Assembly: GCA_964035795.1 (NCBI GenBank)
Contig: OZ038326.1
Span: forward strand, 1,019,803 to 1,083,802
Reading direction: 5' to 3'
DNA length: 64,000 nt
Origin: Pterobdella sp. o SKG-2022
Taxonomy: Eukaryota; Annelida; Clitellata; Hirudinida; Piscicolidae
The notes beneath the pieces were generated by a model. The model ran no database searches. It was not told the DNA's origin and saw nothing but the letters and a program-made list of their open reading frames with translations. Of this stretch, positions 24,631 through 34,754 are shown one piece after another (positions within the stretch are counted from its first letter, which is position 1; every line of letters starts with the position of its first letter). A program made the translations under genes and the position numbers.

Positions 24631-27600
24631 AGATACTCACCCTAACTATGATTTTTCTCAAGAAAGGCAGAACGAAAGATGGATTGGATAATGATAACCT
24701 TCCTAATATGCACACAGCTAATTCTCTGTGAAAACAAAAACGACTTAGAGAATTTTTCACCCCGAATAAACCTTAGTTTTGTTCAAATAAATCAACAAAA
24801 TTTCAAAAAATATGTATTAAGTAAAACATTCACATCCCACACAACACTGTTAAGCTACCTGACTTCGGAATCAGTATCATGAACGCATGAAGCTAGCAAA
24901 ATGAGGCATTGTTGATGTGATAAGCAGGTGTCAAAGGGAGGTTTGAGGCACGATATGAAGTGGTAACGGATGTCTGCGTCTGTTGGATTGGTTGGAGGTA
25001 ATGTGGTGGGATAGTATAGTGTTTTGTGTATAGTTGTAGAAGCTATTGTGTTTTAAAATGAGAAGACATAAAACACAAAAAAAACTAAACGATAATTCTA
25101 TGAAAAACACACTGAAAAAAAGGGCACTGACCCTCATCGACCACAGCAGCTCTGAGTATCTTGCACAAAATACCACAAACCAGCAAGTCCATGTGGGGCT
25201 GTTGCGACTATGGGTGAGAATCAATTTGGGAACACATTCTTATAAGAAAAATCCACACGTACTTGAAACTGCTTACGATAAGCAACAAGTTTTAGACGAT
25301 TATAATGAATATAATTTGTGTATGATGAAGTGTAAACCATTGTAAGGTAGTTGTTGCCAAGAAGTTTTGTAGCAGCTACAACGGTATTGATCCTTATATC
25401 TTTGCGCCTGTGGTTCAAATACTCATCCACACAGAACTCGACCAGTCTCGACAGTGAAAAACCTGGTATTAGATAATTATAGTTTATTGATAAATAAAGT
25501 TCAGACGTTAATACTAATTTTTTCGATAACTATTACAATGATGTTCAATTCAATAAATTCCAAAACAAATAAGCGATAGAAACAAAATCACCATCAAAAT
25601 CAAAGTCTCCAAGAGTTTTCAAAGCCAAAGCTATATCATCGAGGTTAGGGAAGGCTTGAGATGGCTGTGTTTTCAATAGCGAAACTCTACGAGGAAGAGA
25701 ATTTCTGAATGAACTTAGAGATGATGGTGGAGAGAATTGGGGAGAGAAGAGGGATGGGGAGGGGAATGATGAGCTTGGTGGTGAGCTGAAACTCATTTCC
25801 TGCAGTAATTTTCTGTCTCCTAGACCTTCAAGGATGGTTTTGGTTGGCTAATCGTGGTGTTTTTAATAGGCTTAAAATCTTTTTATCTATCTAGCCATTT
25901 TCTGTAGATTTATCTATCTATCCACATATATTTTATTCATTTATTTATAATGAATAATTCACATACTTATCTATCTATCTATTTACAAACCGATAAAACC
26001 CTCCCTCCTTCCATCTAATGTAATCAAGACAACCACACACCTTCAGAAACAACAAAATTATCTGAAAAATCCATATCCTTATTTGAAGACAGCTCTAACA
26101 ACTGATTGGTTAAGTTGTTGGTGCCTTGGATCGTTTCATCAAAGATACTGCTACTGCTTTTAGCTCCATTAGTGAGTGATGTGATGAAAAATGGATGTCT
26201 AAGTTCTTTCATTACCAGGATTAGATGTAGCTTCTTTAAGAGGTTTAACTGGCAAAGTATAGTGAAATTCAATGGGGATTTGAAGATGTATAATAATTGA
26301 AAAGATAAAAATAATCCTAAAGTTTTTAACAAAATATTCATGTATTCTGAATGCGTCATTTTTGAAACGAGGACAAGGGAAGATTTTGAAGCTCACTTGA
26401 ATATATCTTTTTAAAATACCGTCAACCTTCGCTAGCCGTTCCAAGGCCACTAACATGGATTTACTGTGCAATATAATTCAATCAATATATCTATCTAACC
26501 AGTGTTTTATTTACCAATCTAGATAGTTATAAGCCATTAATCTAGCAAATCTAACCTTATAGGCAGAGACAAAATGACTTGTATAAAAGATATAAACTCT
26601 GCCAGCACCTTATCATTCTTCTTTCCATCTTCCTGGTCGTTCACTTTATGCTTGATAGGTGTTGATTCAATGCTCAGACTGTTTAATTTAACTTCCAGAC
26701 TACTGCTGTTGTTAGCATTGATCTCGTTGTTGGTACAAATCATGGCGTTTGCCAGCATACAAATGCAGGATAACACGGCGGATTGGTGTATTCTTGGGTT
26801 CTTTACTTTTCTGGTGAGAAATATTTGTTTGTGATGAAATTATATAGATAAATTTGTGTATATGATATGAAACCTGGTGTACCAATTATGTTTGTGTGGT
26901 TAATGAGCTACAAAATCATTTGTATTGCTGTTGATACATATTCATCTTCATCATCATAATCATTTTATTATAATCAGTTTTAGGTTTGAACTAATCAAGA
27001 TACAAAATCTCTAAAACCGAGCATCAAAAAACATCTTAAAACACAAAACTGAAAACCAACTTATCTTTACAGACAATATTTTGATGGAGAAATGCAAAGA
27101 TGAATTTATTGTGTTTGGAGATATTCTCCTTCATGGCCAGGCATATGAGGCCCAGACTGATAAATGACTGTGCTTTGTCCTTGCCTTTTATATCCGATTT
27201 TATGTACTCGAGTGTGTCTTCCAAGTGACTTTGAATGATAGGTTGTTTTGTTAGGGGTTATTTCTATAAAAAATAATTTTAATATAAAAAAAAGTAAAGA
27301 TTCAGATACGATTTGTGGTAAGGCTAAAATTATCCAAAATTCTAGATTTTCTCTTCAATAAGTATATTTTAGAATACTCAAATTTGAAGTTTAGTTGAAC
27401 AATATAAAAATTTAAGTATATTCATACAAATATTGAAACCAAAATAACAATAATAATAAGCTAGCATTAAAAATGTACTTAAAGAAGAAAAGTCTAGGAA
27501 ACAGTGAAGCAATCCGAGGTAAGATGTCCAAAATGCATTGATGTATGTATGGATGTTTGGAAGACTTTTGCTTGAATACATTGACTGTTAACTGCAAACA

Positions 27601-29702
27601 AACACATAATTAAATAATCCCAGAGTGAGATTCGAACCTAAAACCTTCAAGTTTAAAGTTCTCAATCAAACTGATTAATATATGGGTAATAAACACAACT
27701 TACCCGTGACATCTTCCTATTAATAAGCTCTTTAATGATTTTACTTTCTTGAAACATAGTCTCTCCTTCACCATCATCAGCACTGCCTTTAAATAATTCT
27801 TTGGCGACTTTCCCATTTAAAATACTTCGATCCTGTATTGTATAAATATACCCCTGTAAAGTGCTATATAAATAGGGCTTTTAGATAGATGCAGTTAAAC
27901 CTAGTTTTAACCCTACTATACTGAAGGTGACCAGATTTATTCTAATAAAAAAACTTTTTTAAACTTCATATACTTAAGCATAAAGTCACATAAATTATAT
28001 AAGGATGAAAATATCAAATATAATAAAGATTATGACTGAAGTGGCGTAAATTTAAGCCTTTTCTGAACCATCATTTAGAGATAATAATAATTGGTTACAA
28101 TATACTCACCCGCTCATAACTTTCTTCAGTGTTTTCATCTTCGAGAATTTTCTTTTCTTTCATAAACAAAAGCTGGAGGTGAAAAAATGAATATTTTCAT
28201 AAAGCAAATCAAAAATAACTTCATAAACACGTCATAACTACATCAAATGGCCACTAAACATCATTATAACACTACTCGCTTATCTGAATAGCCATTATAT
28301 TTAATATCAATTATTCATCATCATCATCATCATCATCATCACCAATCACCTCAAACTCGACATCACAGAAGCACAACAGCTGATTGAAGATAAGAAGGTT
28401 GCCATGACACCAGTCATCTAACCCTACCCTCCTTCTCAAGCCCTCTTGTTGGTAAGGTTTTTCTATTTCCTCCAAGCATTGCTGTTGAGAAAATTTTGTA
28501 ATTGGTTTAAGTTTTTGTTGAGAGTGAAGTTGGTGGTTGTGGAGTTTTAAAATGATTTGATGTTATTATGAGGTGAAAAAATTGGTTTTAGAAAATAAAT
28601 GATGAAAAATATTTTTTCGATACTTTTTAAGTAGTTTTGCTGAGGTTGCTAAATTAATATGAAATTATTTTTCTAAAAATTAATTTTTAAAGAGAATTAT
28701 CAGTTGTACATAATATTTTATTGAAGTGATACATTAAGAGAAGAAGACTGTTATGAAGTACATACTTCATAGAAAATGTTCATTGTGGTTGTCTTTGACT
28801 CCCGCTGAACAATGATCTTCAAAGCAGCATTCAAAGTTGAGGCAGCTGTTTCCCTCATTAGCAACTTCAAATTTATAATTATATATGAAAAAAAAAATTT
28901 TTTTAAATGTATATTTATGAGCAAACTTATTGCTGTGATGAAAAAGTATTGTTTTTTGTGATTTAGTGAATCAGAATTTGAGGAATTGAAAAAGAAATAT
29001 ATAGACACATGGTTTTGACTAATAAAACTTATTGAACTATTATTTGACCAAACCTTTGGCTCTCTGAATACCAAGAAAAGAACTTTGAAAAGGGAGGAGA
29101 TGTGTTGAAAAAATAATGATGGGAGATACAAAGCCAACTCTTTCAGAACTAAAACCTTTATATCATGAACAACAGAAGCATTGAAAGCTAGTTGAGTTTG
29201 AAAATAATTTTAGTCAAAATTATTTTATACTTACAGCTGCTAGTTTAGGGTCATATTTTTCTATATGTTGAAGATTTTCCATGGAATATTTAATGCAACT
29301 TTCAAAAAACTCAGTTGAAACACTCATGAGAGAGATAGCAAGTTTACCAATGCTCACTGCACATACTTTTAAAATTTCAGGGTCATTAGAATTCATAGTT
29401 TTTTCAAGTGGTTCCACAAATTCTGCCAATTTTCCTTTGTTACAAAAGTCTGATTTTATAATAACATCTGTGAATTAATGAATTTTTCAAATTTTTGAAT
29501 TCAGATTATGTAGCCAATATTTTGTAGGTAAAATAATGAATTTACTTAAAGAGAGTAAAGCATTAATCTTCTTGCTATCGTCAGACGATTCTAGAACGGT
29601 TTTGATGTTTGAAAGTGACGACTCAATGATTTTGTTGACTTCGTCGTCTCCATGAGACTTCAACTTATTTTGCAAAAATGCTTCAAGTTCCGTGCTTAAC
29701 AT
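10288..29702 (-). CDS. mTOR: Serine/threonine kinase TOR (mTOR), complete gene, 74 exons
   Basis: Catalytic subunit of TOR complexes 1 and 2, which couple nutrients and growth signals to translation, autophagy and growth. I traced 74 exons from ATG 29702-29700 to TGA 10290-10288; all phases agree and the sum is 7539 bp, about 2512 aa (human 2549). Order: HEAT repeats, FAT, FRB, PI3K-like kinase, FATC. Diagnostic blocks: [136 protein letters not shown] and CQCYIGWCPFW. The start is ATG 29702 because it lies just before the first HEAT helix; an upstream coding exon cannot be excluded. Introns are mostly 60-300 bp and rich in microsatellites. Head to head with CDK5RAP1. Confidence 0.97.
12469..12545. 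repeat. Short direct duplication in a TOR intron
   Basis: Two adjacent copies of a roughly 31-bp A-rich unit (core ATAATGATAAATAATAAAAAC) lie between the exons at 12552-12621 and 12396-12443. Confidence 0.75.
13472..13512. repeat. (TCA)n microsatellite in a TOR kinase intron
   Basis: A run of ATC/TCA triplets lies just beyond the donor of the exon at 13520-13609. It produces a false poly-Met or poly-Ile/His reading frame next to the real kinase exon. Confidence 0.9.
14541..15538 (-). other. mTOR: TOR exons 51-55: FRB (FKBP12-rapamycin-binding) domain
   Basis: Exons 15465-15538, 15186-15214 (29 bp), 14887-14966, 14696-14797 and 14541-14573 (33 bp) encode a near-complete FRB. The serine matching human S2035 is kept (EEASRLYF), as are the tryptophan and phenylalanine of the binding face ([13 protein letters not shown]). 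From family knowledge this predicts rapamycin sensitivity when FKBP12 is present. Two of the five exons are micro-exons. Confidence 0.94.
15792..20855 (-). other. mTOR: TOR exons 30-50: FAT domain
   Basis: Exons: 20713-20855, 20599-20659, 20350-20451, 20054-20208, 19853-19931, 19516-19655, 19247-19347, 18880-18995, 18601-18678, 18488-18541, 18259-18312, 17963-18098, 17649-17770, 17481-17578, 17217-17312, 16859-16967, 16676-16768, 16461-16568, 16192-16269, 15972-16029, 15792-15877. They encode about residues 1297-1985, the helical FAT C-clamp around the kinase. Strong blocks: [55 protein letters not shown] and [14 protein letters not shown]. The acceptor of 15877 is the least certain here. Confidence 0.92.
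15900..15961. repeat. (CTAT/CTGT)n microsatellite in a TOR intron
   Basis: An imperfect tetranucleotide run of CTGT then CTAT units lies between the TOR exons at 15792-15877 and 15972-16029, filling most of that short intron. Confidence 0.9.
24547..24629. repeat. (GATA)n microsatellite in a TOR intron
   Basis: About 20 near-perfect GATA units in intron 17 of TOR, ending about a dozen bases from the splice donor of the exon at 24641-24725. Confidence 0.95.
27305..27375. repeat. Diverged copy of the fold-back element core
   Basis: The stretch beginning GTGGTAAGGCTAAAATTATC and followed by CTTCAATAAGTATATT resembles the centre of the inverted-repeat element at 34021-34197. It lies between TOR exons 27479-27591 and 27061-27228. 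Similarity was judged by eye. Confidence 0.45.
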
Positions 29703-30242
29703 GATGTTTACACTTTCGACATTAAACCCGTTTTTACTTCGCAATTGTTGCGCTAAAAATTATGTTAGTTTATTTCTCAAAAATCAATTTCAACCTTATA
29801 TCATTTACGTGGAAAGTAAACTTGAGTTTTAAATTATTTAAAACGGATATATAAAACACATTTTATATACACTTTGTTATAATAAAAACTTTGAGTTTTA
29901 TTTATTGGTGTTTTTCGAAATTGCTCCAAAACAAAAGTTTTTGAACACTAAATGCTTTTTGTTAAAAATTTTTGTAAATATCACAATGTTGACAAAAAAC
30001 TTTTTATTTGTCAATAAGTCAGTTAATCCAAAATTTTTTAATATTTCACTTTGATTTGACAAAATCATACTGATTTAAAAATAAAAGTGCGTAGTGAACA
30101 CTAAATAATTACGTTTATCATGTTTTTTGTCATAAAAAATAATTTTTCATATTAAGCTGAAATTTTTTTCAAGTTGTTTCAGTTATTAGAACTTTATTAT
30201 AAATTTACTTTTAGTTACTTTTAACTAAAATACCTTCATAAC
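29703..30242. promoter_or_regulatory. Shared TOR / CDK5RAP1 upstream region
   Basis: About 540 bp separates the divergent start codons of TOR (minus) and CDK5RAP1 (plus). Very AT-rich, with no ORF or repeat of note. It probably contains both promoters and 5' UTRs, though no core element is clear to me. Confidence 0.55.
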
Positions 30243-32499
30243 ATGATTTCCCGAAATTTGTTTAATAAGCGGGCTTTTGTATTTTATTCTTCACAGAAAA
30301 AATATTTTTTCACAAATTCTAAAAAAGTTGTATGTTTTAACACGTATAATAAGTTATCTAGGATAAAATTCTTTTCATCTTTATCAAAAGCTGAGTCTGC
30401 TGCAGTAAATGATTCAGTTACAAATAAAGATTCCGTGAGTTATCACGACGAAGCCAGTTATATTGTCTCTGGGAAGAAAGGTTTGAATAACATTATATAT
30501 AGTATCATTTTATATGAGTTTAATTATAAAATATAAACTAGCATCAGTATCATTATAAACTATGAAATATAAATGATATATTATAAAATATAAATAAATT
30601 TCATTCTATTTTAGTTTTTATTGAAGTCTATGGCTGCCAAATGAACCACAGTGATGCTGAGATTGTAAATTCAGTGCTTACAAAATCTGGCTATCTATTG
30701 GCTGATAATATCAATGAAGTATAGAATATTTATTTATTTTCTGCTACTTCAATTGAGTATTTTATCATTTCATTAACATAATCAATAAAGTAATCAAAAT
30801 TTCATGTCTGAATTATCTACAAAATAACTCTGCAGAGTGATGTCGTTTTGTTGATGACTTGCTCCATAAGAGAAGGAGCTGAACAAAAGATATGGAATCG
30901 TTTGAACTTCTTATCAGAAATCAAAAGATCAAAAGCTAAAAAAAAAAATCAGAATTTCCAAATAGGAATCCTAGGTTGAAAAGTTAATATATATTTGGAC
31001 AAAATGACAATGGTGTTGAACAAATACAGGTTGCATGGCTGAACGACTGAAGACAAAAATAATGGAAACCAATAAAAATGTTGACCTAATTTGTGGGCCT
31101 GATGCTTATAGGTGTGAGATATTTAGCATTGCTTCTAATAGTAAAAAGTTCAATAGACCTTATATTTTATTATTTACTCACCCCTAGATCATTACCACGT
31201 CTTCTCTATGATTCATCTAATGGCCAAGCTGCTGGTTGTGTTTTTAAATAAATTTATATTTTTTGAATTTTGTTTTGTCCAACAACTTCAACTTATGAGT
31301 AATTTTGTTAAAAAAAGTTTATTCAAAATTTGACTCAATTTGCCAAATAAGTAGTTATCAAAATTCATCAGTTTTCAAAAATATCAAACATGAAATGTTT
31401 CTAAAAATAATTTCATGCATATTTAAAAAAAAAATATTATTTGTTGCAGCTAATGTCCTTCTCTCATTGGATGAAACTTATGCTGACATCCAACCAATCA
31501 GAAGAAACCTCCAATCACCATCAGCTTATATGTATTTATTTTATATCAATACAAGTCGTTTTTATCATTACAAACTTAACTAATCAGTGTCACATTCCAG
31601 CAATGTTGAACTAAAAATAACACCATATATATATATATTTCAAAAACCCACTTTCAAATCACAGCGCCCTTTATGTCAATAACCCACCTTCAACCTTAGT
31701 TCCATCATGCGAGGCTGTAACAACATGTGCACCTACTGTGTGGTGCCTTTCACCAGGGGTCGTGAGAGGAGCAGGCCCTTGGAGTCCATAGTGGAAGAGA
31801 CCAAGAGGCTTGTCGACCAGGTAGGGGGTGTGTTGGTCATTTGTTCTTGTGGTAATTGGTTATCTTTATTTACATTATTAATCAATTAATTGTGTAAGAT
31901 TATACCGTTGTACATGTTCCAGTCACCGGGGTTGATAGCCGTTGTTCTATATTATTGATGCTACTATAGCGTGATTTATAAAACTAGTTATTTTTTACTT
32001 AAACTGTTTTTTGGAATTGTTAAATAGATGCTAACACAATACCTCTTATAAATGTAATCACCTAACCAGGGAGTGAAGGATATAACACTACTAGGACAAA
32101 ACGTTAACAGTTACAACGACAAATCCGCTCCAGCCACCTTCCACTCCTTATCTCCTCTTTCTAGGGGTGGTTTCAAAACTGTCTACAAAACCAAGCCTAG
32201 CCATGTTGGTCAGTGTGGCTTTAGATCAAATTACTTTGTATAGTTGATATTTAATTGTATAGAGTTGTAACAGGCTTATATTAGAACAATTTCATTATTT
32301 TTATTTTTTATTTTTTATTATTTCATTTTGAACGTGATGCAGGAGTATACAAGTTTGTGGACCTGCTGGACAAGGTGTCATCTGTGGACAAGGTGAGAGT
32401 CAGATTCACCTCACCTCACCCCAAAGATTTCCCTGATGAGGTGGAAAATTATTATTTATATTCTTATCATTTTATTCTTATTTTTATCATTATTTTCTC

Positions 32500-32571
<72 letters not shown>

Positions 32572-34754
32572 CAGATGCTACAGCTGATGCGAGAACGTCC
32601 AAACATATGCAAACACATCCACATACCCGCCCAGAGTGGCAGCGATAAAGTGTTGGAGAGGATGGGCAGAGGCTATGGTCGGGAGTTGTATATGGAAGTT
32701 GTCAATGCTATCAAGTCTACTTTGCCTGGTTAGATCTCTCTATATATCTATGTCCAACCCCGCACATTCGGGACACGAAGACCATATGAAAATCATCATC
32801 TATCTATTTAGATATCCATCCATCCATTTATTAACTAGGAGTGTGTTTATCAAGTGACTTCATCGCTGGTTTTTGTGGTGAAACAGAGCAAGACCATCAA
32901 GCCACACTGTCTCTGATTGAAGAGGTTTGTTGCTTGTCAGAGTATCTTTTATATCAGTAGTATTATATAATTTATACCATCACTCCTGTAAATCATTCTG
33001 AGCTACATGTAAGAGCTGTTAGTTTTTAGTGAATGATCAACCAAAAATTAAAGCTTAAATTGGCATCGCCCAAATTCTCAGGTGAAATACAATATGGCTT
33101 TTTGTTTCCCCTACAGCATCAGAGAGGTTGTAAAGCTTTTTATTTAAATATTTACTATGAGTTATAAGATAAATTTATTCCTTCGTTTTTTATTCGTTCA
33201 TTCATCCATCCATTTGTTCATTCATTTGTCTATTCATCCATCCATCTATCTATTCATTCACTTACTAGTAACCAAACCCTCAATCAACGCACCAAACAGA
33301 AGACAAGAGCTTACCATCGTCTTGAGGATAACATCCCACAAGAGGTGAAGGTAAGGAGGACTACAGAGTTGGTGGATGCATTCAGGAGAAATGCTGAGGA
33401 GGTCAATACATCTTTCGTTGGATCAATGCAGCTGGTGCTTGTTGAAGGGGTTGGTGGCATAATGATGAGGATGATGATGGTGATAATAATCAGAGTGATT
33501 ATATTGATGATGGTGATAATAATCAGAGTGATTATATTGATGATGGTGATAATAATCAGAGTGATTATATTGATGATGGTGATAATAATCAGAGTGATTA
33601 TATTGATGATGGTGATAATAATCAGAGTGATTATATTGATGATGGTGATAATAATCAGAGTGATTATATTGATGATGGTGATAATAATCAGAGTGATTAT
33701 ATTGATGATGGTGATAATAATCAGAGTGATTATATTGATGATGGTGATAATAATCAGAGTGATTATATTGATGATGATGATAATAATCAAAACGATAATA
33801 AAGTTTTTTTCATTCAGTTTACTTTATTTACATAATCTTGAATTTTGCCTGTAAACTTCAAATTATGAGGATTCATAAGAACACGTAGAAAAAAATTTTC
33901 ATTTAGCTAGAATTTTCAACATCCATTAGCTGATGAATTATAACAAGGTTTTACTTGTTGAAAATTTTAAAAAACTACATAATCTTCTTTTCAGAGACAT
34001 CGTATGTATTTTTCTTCAATATTTTGTAACGAAAAACATCAAATAAGAGGAATTTTCAATACACTTATTAACTAGTTACGATTTTATTTTTTTCGCTAAC
34101 GTTTTATGATAAGGCTAAACTTATCGAAAATTATAGCTTCCGATTCTCAATAAATGTGTTAACAATTCCTCTTATTTGATGTTTTTCGTTACAAAATACA
34201 TAATCTTCTGTTTTTCTTGTTAATTTTTATTAAAATTCTATAGATATTTTTTAATTCTCATTATCAACGTATTCCTTCTCATTAATATACATTTCCTATT
34301 GATTCCCAACAAAGGTTTCTAGGCGTTCAGACCATTTTCTGAGTGGTAGGTCTGACGGGAATATAAAGGTTATCCTACCCAAGTACCTGGGTGACAACAC
34401 ATCAGGTAGTGGTGAAGAGATTAAGACTGGTGATTACGTGGCTGTCAAGGTGTTTTTTTATTCTTTTTTTTCATTATTAATTATACTAGATTGTGTTAAT
34501 ACATGTCCCAGTAAGTGGGTTTACTGCAGTTATTTGATGTTTTTGAGGCTCTAGTTAAGAATATTTTTATATTTTATTGTAAGGTTGATAATCTATATAA
34601 TTATTTTATCACTAAGGTACACTCATCTTCTTCTCAAGTCTTGAAGGGAACTGCCTTGAACAAAACTAACATCACCGAATTCTATTTTCATAATTATAAT
34701 AACCATAAAATTACTAATATAAATAATAATGATAATATAATTAATAGCACTTGA
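30243..34754 (+). CDS. CDK5RAP1: CDK5RAP1, mitochondrial tRNA methylthiotransferase
   Basis: Radical-SAM enzyme of the MiaB/CDK5RAP1 family that converts i6A to ms2i6A in tRNA, mainly mitochondrial. Exons: 30243-30480, 30615-30718, 30836-30974, 31030-31111, 31188-31234, 31450-31531, 31700-31820, 32070-32208, 32343-32440, 32575-32728, 32839-32924, 33082-33126, 33300-33449, 34315-34449, 34617-34754; total 1758 bp, 585 aa (human about 600). The Arg/Lys/Phe-rich start looks like a mitochondrial presequence. The N-terminal UPF0004 cluster cysteines are in [25 protein letters not shown] and LGCMAERLK. The radical-SAM CxxxCxxC is in [20 protein letters not shown]. Also seen are [18 protein letters not shown] and [12 protein letters not shown]. 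The C-terminal TRAM domain ends GDYVAVKV then a [10 protein letters not shown] strand. ATG 30243 has A at -3. Confidence 0.96.
32501..32571 (+). repeat. (ATT)n microsatellite abutting a splice acceptor
   Basis: About 24 ATT units end only a few bases before the acceptor of CDK5RAP1 exon 10 (ATTATCAG then ATGCTACAG). The usual polypyrimidine tract position is therefore occupied by the repeat. Confidence 0.93.
33183..33262 (+). repeat. (CATC/CATT)n imperfect repeat in a CDK5RAP1 intron
   Basis: Imperfect tetranucleotide repeat of TTCA, TCCA and TCTA units lying upstream of the exon at 33300-33449. Confidence 0.85.
33473..33800 (+). repeat. 33-bp minisatellite, 9 copies plus a partial
   Basis: Nine near-identical 33-bp units start every 33 bases from 33473 (core GATGATGGTGATAATAATC), then a degenerate tenth. 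They lie in CDK5RAP1 intron 13 (33450-34314). Because 33 is a multiple of three and no stop occurs, long frames are open on both strands and continue from the upstream exon, yet TRAM-domain homology resumes only in the exon at 34315, so the array is intronic. Confidence 0.95.
34021..34197. mobile_element. Fold-back (MITE-like) element
   Basis: The 34 bases at 34021-34054 are an exact reverse complement of 34164-34197, and pairing continues imperfectly inward for another 15 to 20 bases. The centre holds GATAAGGCTAAACTTATCG, itself nearly palindromic. No coding capacity, so it would be non-autonomous if mobile. It lies in intron 13 of CDK5RAP1, just after the 33-bp array. Related sequence occurs at 40250-40440 and 27305-27375. 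Target-site duplications were not clear. Confidence 0.7.

Larger units (their letters stand above)
20997..29702 (-). other. mTOR: TOR exons 1-29: N-terminal HEAT-repeat region
   Basis: Exons: 29546-29702, 29235-29467, 29054-29155, 28766-28864, 28350-28481, 28110-28172, 27704-27832, 27479-27591, 27061-27228, 26556-26810, 26397-26463, 26039-26248, 25592-25799, 25338-25462, 25132-25207, 24859-24979, 24641-24725, 24454-24530, 24232-24364, 23925-24017, 23608-23745, 23314-23437, 22863-23113, 22681-22767, 22351-22521, 22061-22173, 21740-21824, 21308-21478, 20997-21098. They encode about residues 1-1296, aligning along the human HEAT solenoid that binds Raptor or Rictor partners. Lineage-specific inserts are Asn/Ser-rich (26600-26730) and Ser/Pro-rich (25690-25795). 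Exon 12/13 junction: donor after 26039 chosen for phase. Confidence 0.93.

Noticed and set aside
24524..24760. Frame with Tyr-Leu-Ser-Ile repeats
   Set aside because: GATA micro­satellite translated; only 24641-24725 is a TOR exon.
33473..33800. Regular repeats resembling a CRISPR array
   Set aside because: Units are directly adjacent with no unique spacers, in an animal intron.
33311..33854. Long open frames on both strands with Ile/Met/Val repeats
   Set aside because: Produced by the 33-bp stop-free minisatellite. Only 33300-33449 (+) is coding, as CDK5RAP1 exon 13.
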